A DNA stretch of 64,000 nt from Fragilaria radians. Its lineage: Eukaryota; Bacillariophyta; Fragilariophyceae; Fragilariales; Fragilariaceae. This document shows positions 21,907 to 34,840 of this stretch, in pieces; position 1 is the stretch's first letter; every line of letters starts with the position of its first letter. Made by a program: the position numbers and the translations under genes. A model generated the notes under the pieces. It saw only the letters and a program-made list of their open reading frames with translations. It did not search any database and was not told the origin of the DNA. The DNA lies in NCBI GenBank assembly GCA_900642245.1, contig CAAAJI010000002.1, positions 523,365 through 587,364 of the forward strand, given 5' to 3'.

Positions 21907-22333
21907 TCTACACTAAGTTACTATAAACGTTTCACAAACCGATCTGACCACTGCTACCCCGTAACCTTTGTACGTTTTAATTGAAAATAATACTTGAGTA
22001 AGGGATCGAGTACGAGTATTGATTTTACAGACTGAGCGATTAAAGTCACTAGGGATATAGCTAATTCAGACCGTACCCATCATAACCTAGAATGTTGTTG
22101 AGACTTTCAGTTGTAAACTGTAGAATATTTAACGCAATTATCATTCAAATGCTATTGAAAATTTCATTGTAGTCCACAGTGGATAGATCTCATTGCAATA
22201 TTCATCTTCAACTCAATGAAATTCCTTCAAAACATTGAAAAAATAACAATACTCCTCGAACTTGAGGGAGAAAATCTTTTGTGCTTCTTAATCTTAAGCC
22301 TAATTATAACTGGTTTAAAGGACATTAATCATA
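21907..22333 (+). mobile_element. Dispersed repeat copy B1, 5' part only
   Basis: It starts A|TCTACACTAAG at 21907, like copies A and B2, and matches copy A through GCTACCCC, GATCGAGTACGAGTA, AGAATGTTGTTGAGACTTTC and CTAATTATAACTGGTTTAAA. It stops abruptly at CATTAATCATA (22333), where a second 5' end begins at an AT dinucleotide. The 3' half is absent. Confidence 0.65.
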
Positions 22334-23357
22334 TCTACACTAAAAACAGTTTCACATCTGATCTTGCCTTCAGCTGGCACATGTGAATATGACAGAAAAC
22401 GATATAAGCTTTTTTAACGTAACCTTTTAGGACAGACGACAAATACTTGACTCAGAGATGAGTACGAGGACAATGGTTATAGGCTGCCGCACATTAACGC
22501 ACAAAACTTTCCATTAGCTGATCCTAAAATAAGAATTCAATTCTATATTCCTAAAAAATCTACACTATAGTGTTGTCCAAACTTTCAATTGTAAACTCTT
22601 AATTATTTAAAAGTATTTTTTCACGCAATGTTATTGAAATGTTCATTGCCGTTCATGGTGATCGAGCTTAACTGCAATATTAGTCTGCAAATAGAATGGA
22701 ATTTCTTGAACACATTGGAAATGTAAATAAATTTCGTGTTTATTAATCTAAAATCCAATTATAACGTTTGGAATGACTGTTATCATGTTAATCGTTCATT
22801 TGTCGCAATTACTTAAACTTTCATACAAGTTAAGAGCACACAGATTTCTTAAATTTTCATACAAATAAAGAGCACATTGAATTACAGTTGACAAAACAAG
22901 TGATGAAAGATTATGCACCAACAAGAGAATTCTTTTGATTTTTTCGCTAAACATTTGATTCTCTAATAGCAGTAATAATTTTTGGATGTTCAAATAGTAG
23001 AAAGGGCAATGACTTCTACAACGACAACAACAGCAAAAGCTAAAATATGATTTTAACCTTAAGAATAAGAAGGGAAAAAGGGATAATGTCTACTCTAACT
23101 CTTTTTGATGTCATCAATATTGAATCAAAGGTGTAATACATGAAAAAAAAGGCAGTAATGTAAGATTGAACACATTTGAAGATACATATGTCATGCATTA
23201 TGCAATGCATTTTATAACCCGTTAACCCCGCAGTAAGATGAATATTATAAAATGCATGTGTTTATTTTTTTTTCAAAGATATTTTTTAATGATTTGTCTA
23301 TTATGACCTTTTGTAAGATAATTAAATCTGCGGAGCAAAGCAAGCACCAACTACTAG
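22334..23357 (+). mobile_element. Dispersed repeat copy B2, full length
   Basis: A 1024-nt copy that starts A|TCTACACTAAAAACAGTTTC at 22334 and ends GCACCAACTACTAG at 23357, followed by T. Its second half (about 22790-23040) aligns with copy C, including shared CACCAA, TTTTGATTTTTTC and ACTTCTACAAC blocks. It has no coding capacity. It is placed exactly at the broken end of B1, so it inserted into or recombined with B1. Confidence 0.7.
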
Positions 23358-23932
23358 TGAAAATAAAAAAATGTTTTCAATAATTGAAGAATTACTGACA
23401 CAATGTGCACAAGCAAAACGGGCAAGATTCTTATTAAGGATATCCCAAGATTCGACGCGTACGCGCGTGTTTGATTGAATGATCATCGACTAAATAAGGA
23501 ATTTCCATTTTCGTGACGTAATTGACTTCCTCTACACTTACGTTTTTCACAGAAAGCTAGTTGAAAAATTCTCTACGAGTCTCTGGTCAGTACGAAAACA
23601 AAAACGGAACAGGGAAGTATCTTGAATATGATTGGATGTCGCTGCAGTGGCTTGTACTTTAGTATGAAATGCCAAACTTAAAGTGACGTGCACGTTTCAA
23701 TTGGTCTCGATGGCATGAAAGCATAATTGTCCAGAAAGTAAGTAGTCACATGTTATTCGACCGCGAAAGAGCTTTCCTATAGGGAATGCATATCGATGCA
23801 CATAATAGACCTTGCTACAGTTTGATGGCGTTTAACACTTGCCTAGTGCGAGATTTTCATGAATAGATTTTAGCTTCCAGTTTGCCTTACAACTTTCTCG
23901 TTGTACTCTCCAGCTCACAGTAGCTCTTTAGG
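23358..23932. other. Intergenic, upstream of the aminotransferase gene
   Basis: Nothing coding is seen. A TCTACACTTACG at 23528 resembles the 5' end of the dispersed repeat but is preceded by C and not followed by the repeat body. The last 200 bases are the likely promoter of the gene at 23933. Confidence 0.45.
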
Positions 23933-25377
23933 ATGAAGTTCTTTTCATATTCTCTTCTTTGTGTGGTGGGGAGTGCTAGTGCTCTACTCTCCAATCCAGC
24001 TAAGACTGAAACCAATTTTAAGAAGTAAGTTGTATTGATCAACTCTGTAATGCGAAGCTGTTTATTGATCCATCTTTTTTCCTCAGGATATCCGACCGTG
24101 CTTATGTGACTCGTAACATCAAGGCTCCTGACCCTGTGCCATTGGAGGGACAGCTAGAGGCGCTTGAAGTGATGAAAAGCGGTCGCATGTATCGCTACAA
24201 CACTGATCCTGATGAACAGTCAATCGTCTCTCTTTGCGAGAAAGAAATCACTGACTATACAGGTCACAAATACTGTGTAGGATTGAACTCATGTGGATCA
24301 GCTTTGATGCTTTTGCTCAAGACTACTGGGCTTAAACATGGTGGGAAAGTGATCTCAAATGCCTTTACCTTCGGTGCTGTGCCATCTGCAATCGAACATG
24401 CTGGTGGAAAGGTAAGTCAAGTTTATTCCATCGAGTTGTCAATATTTTTTTAATTATCATCTTATTCTGCATGGATTCGGAATCAGGCTATATATGTTGA
24501 ATCGGACTTCAATCATGTCATGGATGTTGAAGACTTGAAAAAAAAATTAGAATCCAATCCTGATTGTCAACATGTTCTTGTTTCGCATATGCGAGGGAAA
24601 GTCGCAGATATGGATGCCATCAAAGATACTTGTGAACAATATAATGCAATTTTATTGGAAGATTGTGCTCACTCACTTGGAGTGCAGTGGAGAGGTAGGC
24701 ATACGGGCCATGTCGGTGTAGCTTGCGCTATCTCTTCTCAGTCTTACAAGATGATTAACTCTGGAGAAGGCGGTTTTCTACTTACGGATAGTCCTTTAAT
24801 TGCAGCAAAAGCTGCTGTGTACGCTGGCGCATACGAAGCACTTCACGGTAAGCATATCACTGTTCCACCTGCCAAATATTTTGAAGGTCTCCCGGAGAGC
24901 ATACCAAACTATTCACTTCGTATGAGTAATTTGGCAGCTGCTGTTATTAGACCTCAAATAAGTACGCTTGATGAACGCATTGAAAAGTACAATTCCAGAT
25001 ACTGGAAACTTGTGAAAACTCTTGAATTAAAATGTGGGGACCATTTATCGATTCCTATAGACACACCTGGAACGACACAACCAGTTCATGATTCTTTGCA
25101 ATTTAATCTACACCCCAAATTCTCTGAGGAAAGAATTATGAAATTTCTGCAGCAATGTAAAAATCATGGTTTACCTGTTGAACTTTTTGGTCACAAATCA
25201 AATGCACGAAATTTTGTTAACTGGGGATTTGCTCCCGCTGAGGATCCCCTACCCATGACTGCTGACATGCTCTCCCGTGCTTGCGATGTTCGGATGCCTT
25301 TAACTTGGGATGATGAAGACTTTGAAGACATGGCATGTGTTATATGTGAGTCGTTAGAGGCTGCATTAGAGATCTAA
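23933..25377 (+). CDS. DegT/DnrJ/EryC1-family PLP aminotransferase with signal peptide
   Basis: Three exons: 23933-24024, 24087-24411 and 24487-25377, with introns of 62 and 75 nt, giving 435 residues. Exon 1 encodes a signal peptide (MKFFSYSLLCVVGSASA) followed by LLSNP; the ASA-L junction is a weak version of the diatom plastid motif, so secretory or plastid location are both possible. The aminotransferase core has LNSCGSALMLLLKTTGL, EDCAHSLGVQW and the PLP lysine, Lys227, in SQSYKMINSGEGGFL, the usual DegT signature. Family members aminate keto-sugars or cyclitols. The substrate cannot be told. It stands alone with no sugar-nucleotide genes nearby. All three exons join in phase. Confidence 0.85.
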
Positions 25378-26061
25378 ATTTTTCATAATGATAGAGTTTA
25401 AACGATTTTTTGAAGAAATAGTCTCTTGCCTGGTACTTCGTTGTTTGTGTCTATATTTTTGAAAGTAGCATCACGGGATAAAAGGTCTGAGGATTTGGAG
25501 AAAAGGTTCAACAACAGTACTGCAATTAGAAGGGAAGGGAAGCCAATCAACTTTTGTTTACAATATATATGCATAACGAATGCGTCACCCTGAAGTCCAT
25601 TACGTTTCTTAAATTATCGTATCACATGCTTTAGCTCTGGTAACAGCTTACTGCTTTAGGGTTAAATTGCTAACTGCTATTGTCCTGAAAATAAGAGTGA
25701 ATCCGTAATTCTGACGTCATCATGTTTCTGAGAAGCATACTACTTTCCATTGCAAGGCAGATATCATATGCCTACTACCGATTTCCAAAGACTTTGCCGG
25801 TATAGTAAAGAGTGGCAAGAATTTTATCAATTGTACTAGTGAATTGTTGTCGAGTAGTAGTACCACGTAGTTCTTTTTGTTTTCAAGGCTAGCTATGTCT
25901 CAATTATGGCTGCAGGTCCATCGAAAGTCATTTTCATTTGTGGATGAAGTAATTCTGTTTTTAAGATAGCGCTTCCTCAATCCTTGGTCTCCTTAGATAA
26001 TCTCTAGAAGGGACGAGGAAAAAGAAAAAAACTCTCAAGATATTCCTGTCACTATAGGACT
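25378..26061. other. Intergenic, promoter region of the cyclase gene
   Basis: No coding feature is seen. It contains the 3' end of the aminotransferase and the 5' leader of the cyclase; AGAAGGGACGAGGAAAAAG about 55 bases before the ATG is purine-rich. Confidence 0.45.
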
Positions 26062-29000
26062 ATGAGCGTAAAATTCGAAATTGACGTTGATTCTTGTATA
26101 TCTGATAATGGTAGCGACAAACATACTAGGGATCACTCGTCACAGTATGGTTCTTCGTTCGAGGAGTCTTCATCGTCAGTACTTACTTCATCATTATCTT
26201 CAATAGGTATTTTGGGTGAAAATGATGTCTCTGAGCGCCAGATGCCACCACTTGAGCAGGATAACGACTCAACAAATGCAAATGCCAAAGGAGACTCGAT
26301 GTACGAGTTCAGAGAAGGTGAACGACTGGAGATATCTCAAGCGCTTTCTGAAAGAATATCCCTTATAGATTCTATTAAATGGCTTGGACATCATATTCCG
26401 GAATGTGTCGTGGCATTCCTCATTGATTCAATAGAGGCCGAGGAAGCAAATAAAAGGCCGCTGTCTGATTCGGATGCGCAGGAAGTTCTATCATTATCGG
26501 ATAATCAAGATGATAATGAATCAGCAAAACCCAGAGAAAATCGGATAGGGAAGCTTTGTGATTTAGATGATCAATCCTTATCGCAGGAGGACTTAAGGAA
26601 ATGGGAACATGGAAACGAGTCAAAGTATCGTCAAAAAGGAAGGGATCTAAACATGTCGAATTCATTTATAGATATCATACCGGAATATGGCAACGATATT
26701 CCTACCTTGCCCTCCAAGAATATTGAGGAGCAAATACCGCATAGACAGGCAAGGTTTCATAGCAGTGGTTATCCCGAAAGACAGCACTTTGGAAGTAGTA
26801 AACGCCGGACTAATCGAAGAAGAAGATTAAGCCTGGATAACGATGAGTCAGAAAGTGCTGGTTACCATGCAGATTTCCATGACTCAGAGTACTTTGCAAG
26901 CTGCAACTTTTCTGAACATTCAAACCCCATGGAATATGACAAACCGCCTTTTGATTCTAAATGCGATTTACTGAAGCAGGAGATAACAGAGCCAAATAGA
27001 AACTACTCTTCCTTTGGCCCACCCCAATTCTTTGAGAATTTAAATCTGGAATCTCGTAAACCAAAGCATGCATTATTAGAATTCAAATCTCCTCAGCAGA
27101 TTTCAAGTGACAGATCCAAAGAGTCATTGAAAGATCATATAAGACGTCGACGCGTCGAGAGAAGGTCTTCAATGCCACTAATCGTAAGATCCATGGATGC
27201 AAGTGATCCTCAAAGTCGTCGAGGGTCTTTTAGGCAAAAACTTTATGATTATATGTCAGACTCATCTTCCAAAGGGTCAATGTGGCCTCGGCGATATCCG
27301 ACGCAAAAAAGTGATGTTTATTTTTACGCATCAGATGACGAAAATAGATCCTCTTTAAGACAGGATTTTCGAATGGTGGCTCAAGGCTCTTTCAGAAACC
27401 TGTCAGAAGAGTTGAATGTACAGAGTATGCAGTTAGAAACACTTGAGGGGGAATATGAAATCGGGATCGAAAATATGTACTTTACCGACAAAATGCCACC
27501 TGCAACGAGACATGATTGTGCATTATTGTTCGTCGATATTTCTGGTTTTACAAAACTTGCAACAACCTTAGAAGTCGAACCCCTGTCCAAAGTGAGTGCA
27601 TCATCATTCGTGTGAAACGATTTTTTTAAAATCATCTCTGACTTCTTTTTTCTAAGACGATAAATAACTATTTTCAAATGATTGTCGAAGAAGTTGAAGC
27701 CTTTGGGGGTGATGTGTTGAAATTTGCCGGTGATGCAGTCTTTTGCGAATGGCAAGCAACAACTTCAAATCCTTTGGAAAGCGGAGATGGATATAGTTTG
27801 TCTGCAACATCTCAGTGTTCAATTGAACCTTGGCATGGTTTAGGACAGCGAGAATGTGTCTTGACAGCAGCAACATGTGGTGCTAGAATTGTCGATAAAT
27901 GCTCAGATTTTCCTGTTTATGACGGATCTACTCTCGTTGCAACTCTAAATGTCCATTGTGGCTTAGGATATGGGGAAGTTGTAGGAGTTCACGTGGGCGA
28001 CAGAGAAACGCGTATGGAATATCTCATTCTAGGAGGTCCTATAGAACAAGTGGCGGCTGCCATGCAACGGACAAGACGAGGAGAAGTTGTGGCCTCTCCA
28101 GATGCCCTCTGCATGTTAAGTGAAATTGCAAATCTAGACGAGCGGGTATGGCAAGCAGATTTAAGTGAGCCACAGGTGATTGCCTACAAAAAAAATATGT
28201 TTTTCACACGAAAGGATAATGAACAGGTCAAGTCTATCAGGCCGCTCATTCAGTCAGATTTATTGACAAAACCTCGAGAAAAGTTGGCACAACGTTGTGA
28301 CGCTTGGGGCACTCCTGCGTTGACTAGTTTACGAAAAAAAATGGCATTGTATGTTCATCCTGTTGTTGTTAACGATGAAAGTGTTGCGAAAGTATATCCA
28401 GGAGATAGAAGTCGGGCGCAAGAACGACATCGCTCTGAAGCGGAGTTAAGGGAAGTATACACAGTTTTCATAATGCCGCTAATTACAGCCCGATTAAATG
28501 GCGACGACGAGAGAGATTGCAGAGTTCTTGTTATGCTTAACGATATTATGCTCATCATGACAAGAGAGCTTTCCAGATTTAAGGGCCATTTAAGACAATT
28601 CATTGTTGATGATAAAGGTAGGATTTGTTTGCTGATTTGAGTCATCATTATCTTCGTATCTTATCTTGAATGCATTTTCAGGTGTTGTATTAATTGCAAA
28701 TTTCGGACTTCGAGGCTCAACTTTTCCAAATATGGTCGCTGAAAGAGCTATCCCATTTACTATTGCAGTAATTACATTGCTTAAAACAGAACTCAGAGTA
28801 GAATGCCACGTCGGAGCTACGTTTGATAAAGCATACTGCGGTGTTGTCGGCGGCGTTTCTAGGCATGAATATGCCGTTTTAGGACCTTCTGTAAACTTGG
28901 CAGCAAGGCTTATGGCACATCCAAATAACTCAGGCTTCTATGTGGACCAATCAGTGAAAGAAAAGGCAGGAAGTAGAAGATTTGCCGCTCTTCCACCTGT

Positions 29001-31773
29001 TAAGGCGAAGGGATACAAAGATCTTGTCCAAATATTTGAACCACTTCCATTGCATGATGCGATCAGAAGTGATCTTGAATTTAGATTCGTTGGCAGAAAA
29101 GCCGAGCTTAAAAGAATTATGGAAGAGGCAAAAGTTAAAACGAGTAATCGAGCCTCAAATTTTTTTCTGGTTACTGGGGATTCAGGTTCCGGTAAGAGTT
29201 CTCTCTGTCGGCAGGCGTCGAAGCAGATAAAGATAAATTGCGAAGAGAGTAATTTAACGTTTCTAAGCGTTGGAATCGCTTGCAATGAAGGGGATGTTTT
29301 TGTTCCGTTCAGTATTACACAGCCCCTTTTTCTTGAAGCACTTAATTTTATTCAAAATCCTGATGCCCCACCCCAGGATGTCTTGGAGTCACTTGATGGA
29401 GTGGAAATCTCATCATCCCTAGAAGGCAACTTTCATCAAGAATTCTCGTCGAAAACTCTGGAATATTTGGCTGGAATTTTCGAGGAAGTGCATATTCCGG
29501 ATCAATTCAAACTTACGATAGCAAAATTGATTGTTACCCGTAATCGAGCTGACATCGTTGAGTGTCCAGATAATGCAACGCATTGCGTAATGCTTGATAC
29601 ATTAGCACAATATATCGCTGAGGCGTTTCTGAGTATCATTGCATCTGTGGATTTAGTTTTAATTCTAATCGATGAAGTGGTAAATATGGATGAAATGTCT
29701 TGGAAAATAGTCGAAAAACTTTTCTTTCACTCGCAAAACATATTTTTTCTTGGAACAGCAAAGTCTTTTGAAAGAGAAAAAGTTAAAGTTAGTGAAAATC
29801 TATGGTCAATTTTTCATTCTGAGGATTTATCGATGCGGCGTTTCATGACACTAACAGTTGAACCAATATCGCTTGCTGATGCTAGCAATATTGCACAGGA
29901 GCTCCAAGACGAAAAGTTATTGAGCTGTAGTGAAGCATCGTTTAGGACGCTACAGCTATTAGCTCAGTTCTGTGATGAGGAAATGAAGAAACAAGGACTG
30001 TCAAGTGAAGATTCTTCGAACTCTGTTGTTGTAGGCGTAAACGTAGCCAACATTCGAGAAATGGTACTTCAATGCTTGGATTCTTTGCAACCCACCCTAA
30101 GGCAGTATTTGAATTTAGGAGCCATTCTTGGAACTTCTTTTGAGCTTATGGACATCGTTTCAGTGTTTGAGCAGCATGATCAAGTACCGAAGGAAAAGTT
30201 ACGGTCTTATGCATCCTCAGTTCATGAAAGCTTAGAGGAAGCTGTCGAAAAGGGAATTCTGGCTATCGCTGAGAGAGAATCTGCCTCCCATGTACGATAT
30301 AATTTGTCCAATCATCCATATTTAGAGAAAAACAAAATTTACAAATTTACTCACGACATTTGGAGGAGTACTATCTTGAAACTAACTCTGGACGAATGGA
30401 AAAAGGATATGCATATCTTGATCGCTAAATCTATGGAAACGTTCATAGATTCGAAGCTTGGAAACGATCTTCAACCTCTAACTCTTTTATTTTCTCATTG
30501 GAAAGAAAGTGGAAGTGCTAGAGAGGCAGCAAACCTTGCAATAAAAATTGGCCGCCAACTCGAGAATCGAGGTTTGAATCATGAAAGCTTAATGGTTTAC
30601 CGTCAATCACTCGATATGTGGAAAGTAATGGATAATGTAAATGAGGAGCCAAACGAAATGATTGGGGGACTGAGCACGTCTCTTTTATCGGCTCTGAAGT
30701 CAGTCGATATTGAATATCTCATTAAGCTCTACGTTGCATTAGGGCGATGCTATTCGAATATGTTGGAACCCAAGGAATCCATTACGTGCTTCCAAACGGC
30801 CTTGGGTTTCATACTGAAGTCTCCTCATAGTTTAGTCTTGCATGACCCAATGCTCATATTTCCAGTTGTCAGTGGTCTATTCTACACTTGCAGATTTGGT
30901 CACGACGAAAACTTGGAGTATGAAGAAAAGCTAGTGGAACTGTTTGAAAAAGAAACAAAGAGGTACAGTGATTCTATGCATTTATCAATCGCTTTGGCCA
31001 TGAAAGCAGAAATGTTCGTTCGTAATGGAAAGCTATTCGATGCCGTGAATTCTGCAAACATATTAAGAAATCTGTACAACGCTGAGCAACACCCCAACGA
31101 TTTAACTAAAGTGTACGGTAGTGATAGGGCTGGGCAATGCATTGCTCAAAGTGCACTGTGGAATGAATGCATTGGAGACAGCGAGCGATCTTTGTGTATA
31201 TGTCGCTATGTGATCGATACAATATTGCCGAATGTCGACCACCAAGACATTTACAACGTTTTCCAAATTTTGTATCCCTTAATCTGGGCATTAAAACGCT
31301 TAGATAATGCCAGTGAAGCGTATGATATTTTTATGAAGTATGTGGTTCATAACGCCGATACACGGCTTGATTCACGTGGATCAACATCTGATAAACCCCT
31401 TCACTTCCCGATAATGGCCTTACTCGATTTGGCAACGAATAGTAGGACCGAAAGATTTGATGAATATTTTGCCTGGGTTATAGACGATAAAAATGGGACC
31501 TTTGGAATTAAGCTAAATTGTATGATGGGGAGCGTTGGCAGAACCGCAGATTCCATAACTGCTGAATTGTGCTTAATCATGACTCGATATGTTTCAGATT
31601 CACAAGAGAAAAGAGCTTTTTTGGTAAATAAAGGATATCACCTTGCTAAAAATGTCATGGGGATCACTGTGAAGTGCAATCAGTCTAGAGGTATGACTGT
31701 GCCACAAATTTTAGAGCAAAACATTGTTGATCAATTGGGTATCATGTATCGCGAACTCGTTCCTTTGAAATGA
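26062..31773 (+). CDS. Soluble adenylyl cyclase (ADCY10-like), two cyclase domains + NTPase + helical repeats
   Basis: Three exons: 26062-27591, 27657-28617 and 28682-31773, with introns of 65 and 64 nt, giving 1860 residues. The first 470 residues are Ser-rich and charged with no known fold. Cyclase domain C1 starts near 485 (DCALLFVDISGFTKLATTLE) and continues across intron 1 into GGDVLKFAGDAVFCEW. C2 starts near 830 across intron 2 (GVVLIANFGLRG) and runs through the ERAIPFTIAV, GVVGGVSRHEYAVLGPSVNLAARLM block. A P-loop GDSGSGKSSLC lies near 996, then a STAND-type NTPase and a long alpha-helical TPR-like tail. This is the domain order of bicarbonate-sensing sAC, which makes cAMP from ATP in cytosol. 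C1 has the two metal Asp residues. Bicarbonate sensing would suit a marine alga but is inferred. Confidence 0.9.
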
Positions 31774-33580
31774 GAACATTCTGCTTTATACTTTGAGAGA
31801 TGTTTACAAATTTGATAAAGCAATTCTTCCTTTCTGATTGATAAATTGTGGAGAAATCTCAATTACGGAAGGAACATGTGACCAATTCACTGCTTAGTTG
31901 TTGAGCCATTGGAATGAATACTGAAAGAAAGGGTTACATGACCATAACCTGAATGGTGAATTGTGTTGTATTATTAAGTAGAGTTTACTTTTCTCCATAT
32001 TATTCTTTTGACAAGTCTTGACACTTACGTGTTATGATCAATTGGAAATCCTCAAAGTATGTGGTGTCAGATTCGTGTAGAAAAGATTTTTGAATGTGTA
32101 CCATTCAATTTTATTATTGGCAATTCTTTGGTTGAAGTATCTTGTTAAAGTCATGGTTGGTACTGGTTGAGTGAGATCACAAGATCCAATTATGAAAACA
32201 TTGAAGTCCGTTTCTTTCCCTGTCTCCAACTCATCAATTGATCTGTTGCAAAGAAACTCCAACAATATGTTACCAACACTTCGAGCCATTTATGCTCTTT
32301 CCTTGGTTGAAACTATATCAACAAATATTCTTTCACCCAGAAAATTGGTAATTCCAATGCAAACTTTGTCAATGCTTTTCTGCCTTGCTAGCACCAAACT
32401 ATCCACATAACATTAAATTGAATGCCCGAAAATTTGATGCAAATTATTGTTAACACAGCACTTCTTTGTAGTTGTGCAGTGAATTGCCTTATTTGTTTCC
32501 AGCGATTGAATAACAGATAACTTAACTCCTGCCACAAACCCATTTGTTGCGGAAAAAACCTTTTCACATTCATTTGAAAGACACAATTGCGATTCTTTTC
32601 TTGCTTAAGTTGAATCCATTTTTGTGTGCCTTATTGATGCTAAAAAGGTTACCCCAAAGAGCAGGTAAATACCTAACGCTATTCAACCCGACATCCAAGG
32701 TAAAACTGTCAACTTATTCTACTCTACACTTCAATTTTCCAAGTTACGGTCAAATGGACTTCCCGTTTCCAAAAGATCTCTTAAGGAATACCCTTTACGT
32801 CTGAAACTAATATGATGATCAAGCTAAATCCTTGTTTCATTTAGATTTTGAAAATTGTCCCGATTGCTTTTCAAAATTTTAAGTATTCACATGCAACCTT
32901 GAAAATATTGTATGAACCAAATATTGAGCCCCTTGATATTCATTTATGATTGCAAAGCAAATGTAATGACTTACAAGCCAAGCTTTTTTTAAAATTAAAT
33001 TAATATGCTATGATTAGCGGAGTCCTACCATACTTGTTCAGACTTTCAACATTCCTATCACATCTCCTAATGATAATTTTAATCAAGATTCAATCGCATA
33101 CAGGATCATAATCCAACGGTGCGTATTTGGGTTCATCTGACAATGTTTAGTATTGAACACTCCTGCTGCTCGTTACAACAGAATCTTATGTGCATCCCGA
33201 GAAAACACACTTTTCCCAGATATCTCTTTGTACCTGATTGAAACTAATTTGTTCCTTACATCCTGTGACTCAGATTTTACAATAATGGTCAAGTAGGGGA
33301 TCTGTTCTAAAGATCATATTTATTGATTTTATTACGTGTTTATCATGATCAAAGTTCCATGACGAGTGGAGAAGGGAAAATTAAGTTAGGATTACGCGCC
33401 ATATGATACCACGCGAACTTGATGTGCTAATTTAACAAAGAGATTCCATGCAAAACCATTTATCATATAAGGAGACAAAGCGCTTATCTTCAAATTTAAC
33501 AGCCATGGTTTTGTAAATGAAATGAAATTAATTACATCCATGGCATTTATATGTCTTCGATAATTATTCGGCCTGAAGTC
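31774..33580. other. Intergenic with eroded minus-strand coding fragment
   Basis: On the minus strand, 32038-32289 is open for 83 codons (KETDFNVFIIGSCDLTQPV, then TRYFNQRI), and 32388-32573 is also open. The compositions are protein-like but neither has a convincing gene structure or known motif. An eroded mobile-element or pseudogene origin is likely. The remainder is AT-rich with nothing to report. Confidence 0.4.
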
Positions 33581-34840
33581 TCAATCAAATGCTACGATAC
33601 TTGGGTTGGATGTTGATTCGAAGAACGGAACAGGTGCATTCCATATCACCCATTCTTCAGTCAATGGGTGCTTTAATCCAAGTGATGCTGCATGTAGACA
33701 CATGGGCCGGAGGTTCGGTGGATGAAGAAAATGAAGCTCTTCTTCAATTTTTGGACTAGGAGATTGCGGAGAAACGGAATTTGGAATATATGTTCGTATA
33801 ATATCACGTAATCCACCGTTGGGTGCTGCGCATCCGTGAATCCCATAGGCAGGATCGCCTAAAATTGGATATCCAATGGCAGCGCAGTGTACACGTAATT
33901 GATGAGTGCGACCTGTTTCTGGTTCTAAGCGTATTCTTGTTATGGGGAGCGATGAGTCGTCAGGATGAAAGAAGCGTTCGATCACACGAAGAATTGTTTG
34001 ACTTTCTTTTGGCTTCTTACGTCCTTGCTTTTTATATCCATTAAGCTTTAACTCCTCGATAAGCAATGCCATGGCTTCTTCAGACTTAGGTGTAGGAACT
34101 CTCATAAATGGTGGATGCTCGTTATCTCGTTGAAGCGGTAAGTCTATCAATGCTGAATCAAATAAAACATGACCGCATACGATAGCCTCATATGTCTTAT
34201 GCACTTTTCTTTCTCGAAAAGCCTCATTAAGCTTCCTTGTTATATCAAGGCTTCGTCCAAAGATGACAAGTCCAGACGTATCCATATCCAGTCGATTCAC
34301 AATCATGGATGAAGGACTATTATCATCAGGGCCCGCTGACGCTGGATTTCCTCCCCAATAATCTTTCCATACGAGATCTAATAGACTAGGATTCTTATTT
34401 ATATCTGGAACACATAGAACTCCAGATGGCTTGTTAACTACAACAATGGAGTCATCGATGTAGATGACATTTAGCATCTGCTTTGAAAGAGATGATGTTG
34501 CTCGTTTGAGTGAATGCATGCGTTTAACTTGTTCTTCGTATTCGTTGACCAATCTTTTATTTGATACACCATTATTATTTGCTGGTTCATCCTTTTTAGT
34601 ATTCTTGATGATGTGCTCCTCATTAGTCTTTGCTCCATGGGTGAACGAAGACTTCGGTGGAGATAAGTCTCGATGAAGATAAATTTGGCAGTGATTCAAG
34701 CTATCCGTCTCAAATACAAGTGATGCACGTTCTTGATTTGGCTGAATTAATGTTGACAGCTTCGATGATGTTTTTAACGTTAATGATGAAGGTAAATTAG
34801 ACAAAATCAAAACTCTGATTAGGTATTTACTGCACATCAT
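33581..34840 (-). CDS. RluA/RsuA-family RNA pseudouridine synthase
   Basis: Single exon, 419 residues, starting at tandem ATGs. The family converts specific uridines in rRNA, tRNA or mRNA to pseudouridine. The catalytic Asp185 lies in NRLDMDTSGLVIFG, the family's motif II. Also visible are VVVNKPSGVLCVPD (motif I, near 130-145), HKTYEAIVCGH, and RIRLEPETGRTHQLRVHCAAIGYPILGDPAYG near 310-345 (motif III). The first 40 residues (MMCSKYLIRVLILSNL, Ser/Lys-rich) look like an organellar leader, so action on mitochondrial or plastid rRNA is plausible. No S4 domain is seen. Residues about 50-115 are low-complexity. Confidence 0.88.
   Translation of the reverse strand: MMCSKYLIRVLILSNLPSSLTLKTSSKLSTLIQPNQERASLVFETDSLNHCQIYLHRDLSPPKSSFTHGAKTNEEHIIKNTKKDEPANNNGVSNKRLVNEYEEQVKRMHSLKRATSSLSKQMLNVIYIDDSIVVVNKPSGVLCVPDINKNPSLLDLVWKDYWGGNPASAGPDDNSPSSMIVNRLDMDTSGLVIFGRSLDITRKLNEAFRERKVHKTYEAIVCGHVLFDSALIDLPLQRDNEHPPFMRVPTPKSEEAMALLIEELKLNGYKKQGRKKPKESQTILRVIERFFHPDDSSLPITRIRLEPETGRTHQLRVHCAAIGYPILGDPAYGIHGCAAPNGGLRDIIRTYIPNSVSPQSPSPKIEEELHFLHPPNLRPMCLHAASLGLKHPLTEEWVIWNAPVPFFESTSNPSIVAFD

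Noticed and set aside
23528..23540. TCTACACTTACG as another repeat 5' end
   Set aside because: It is preceded by C and the following sequence does not match the repeat body.
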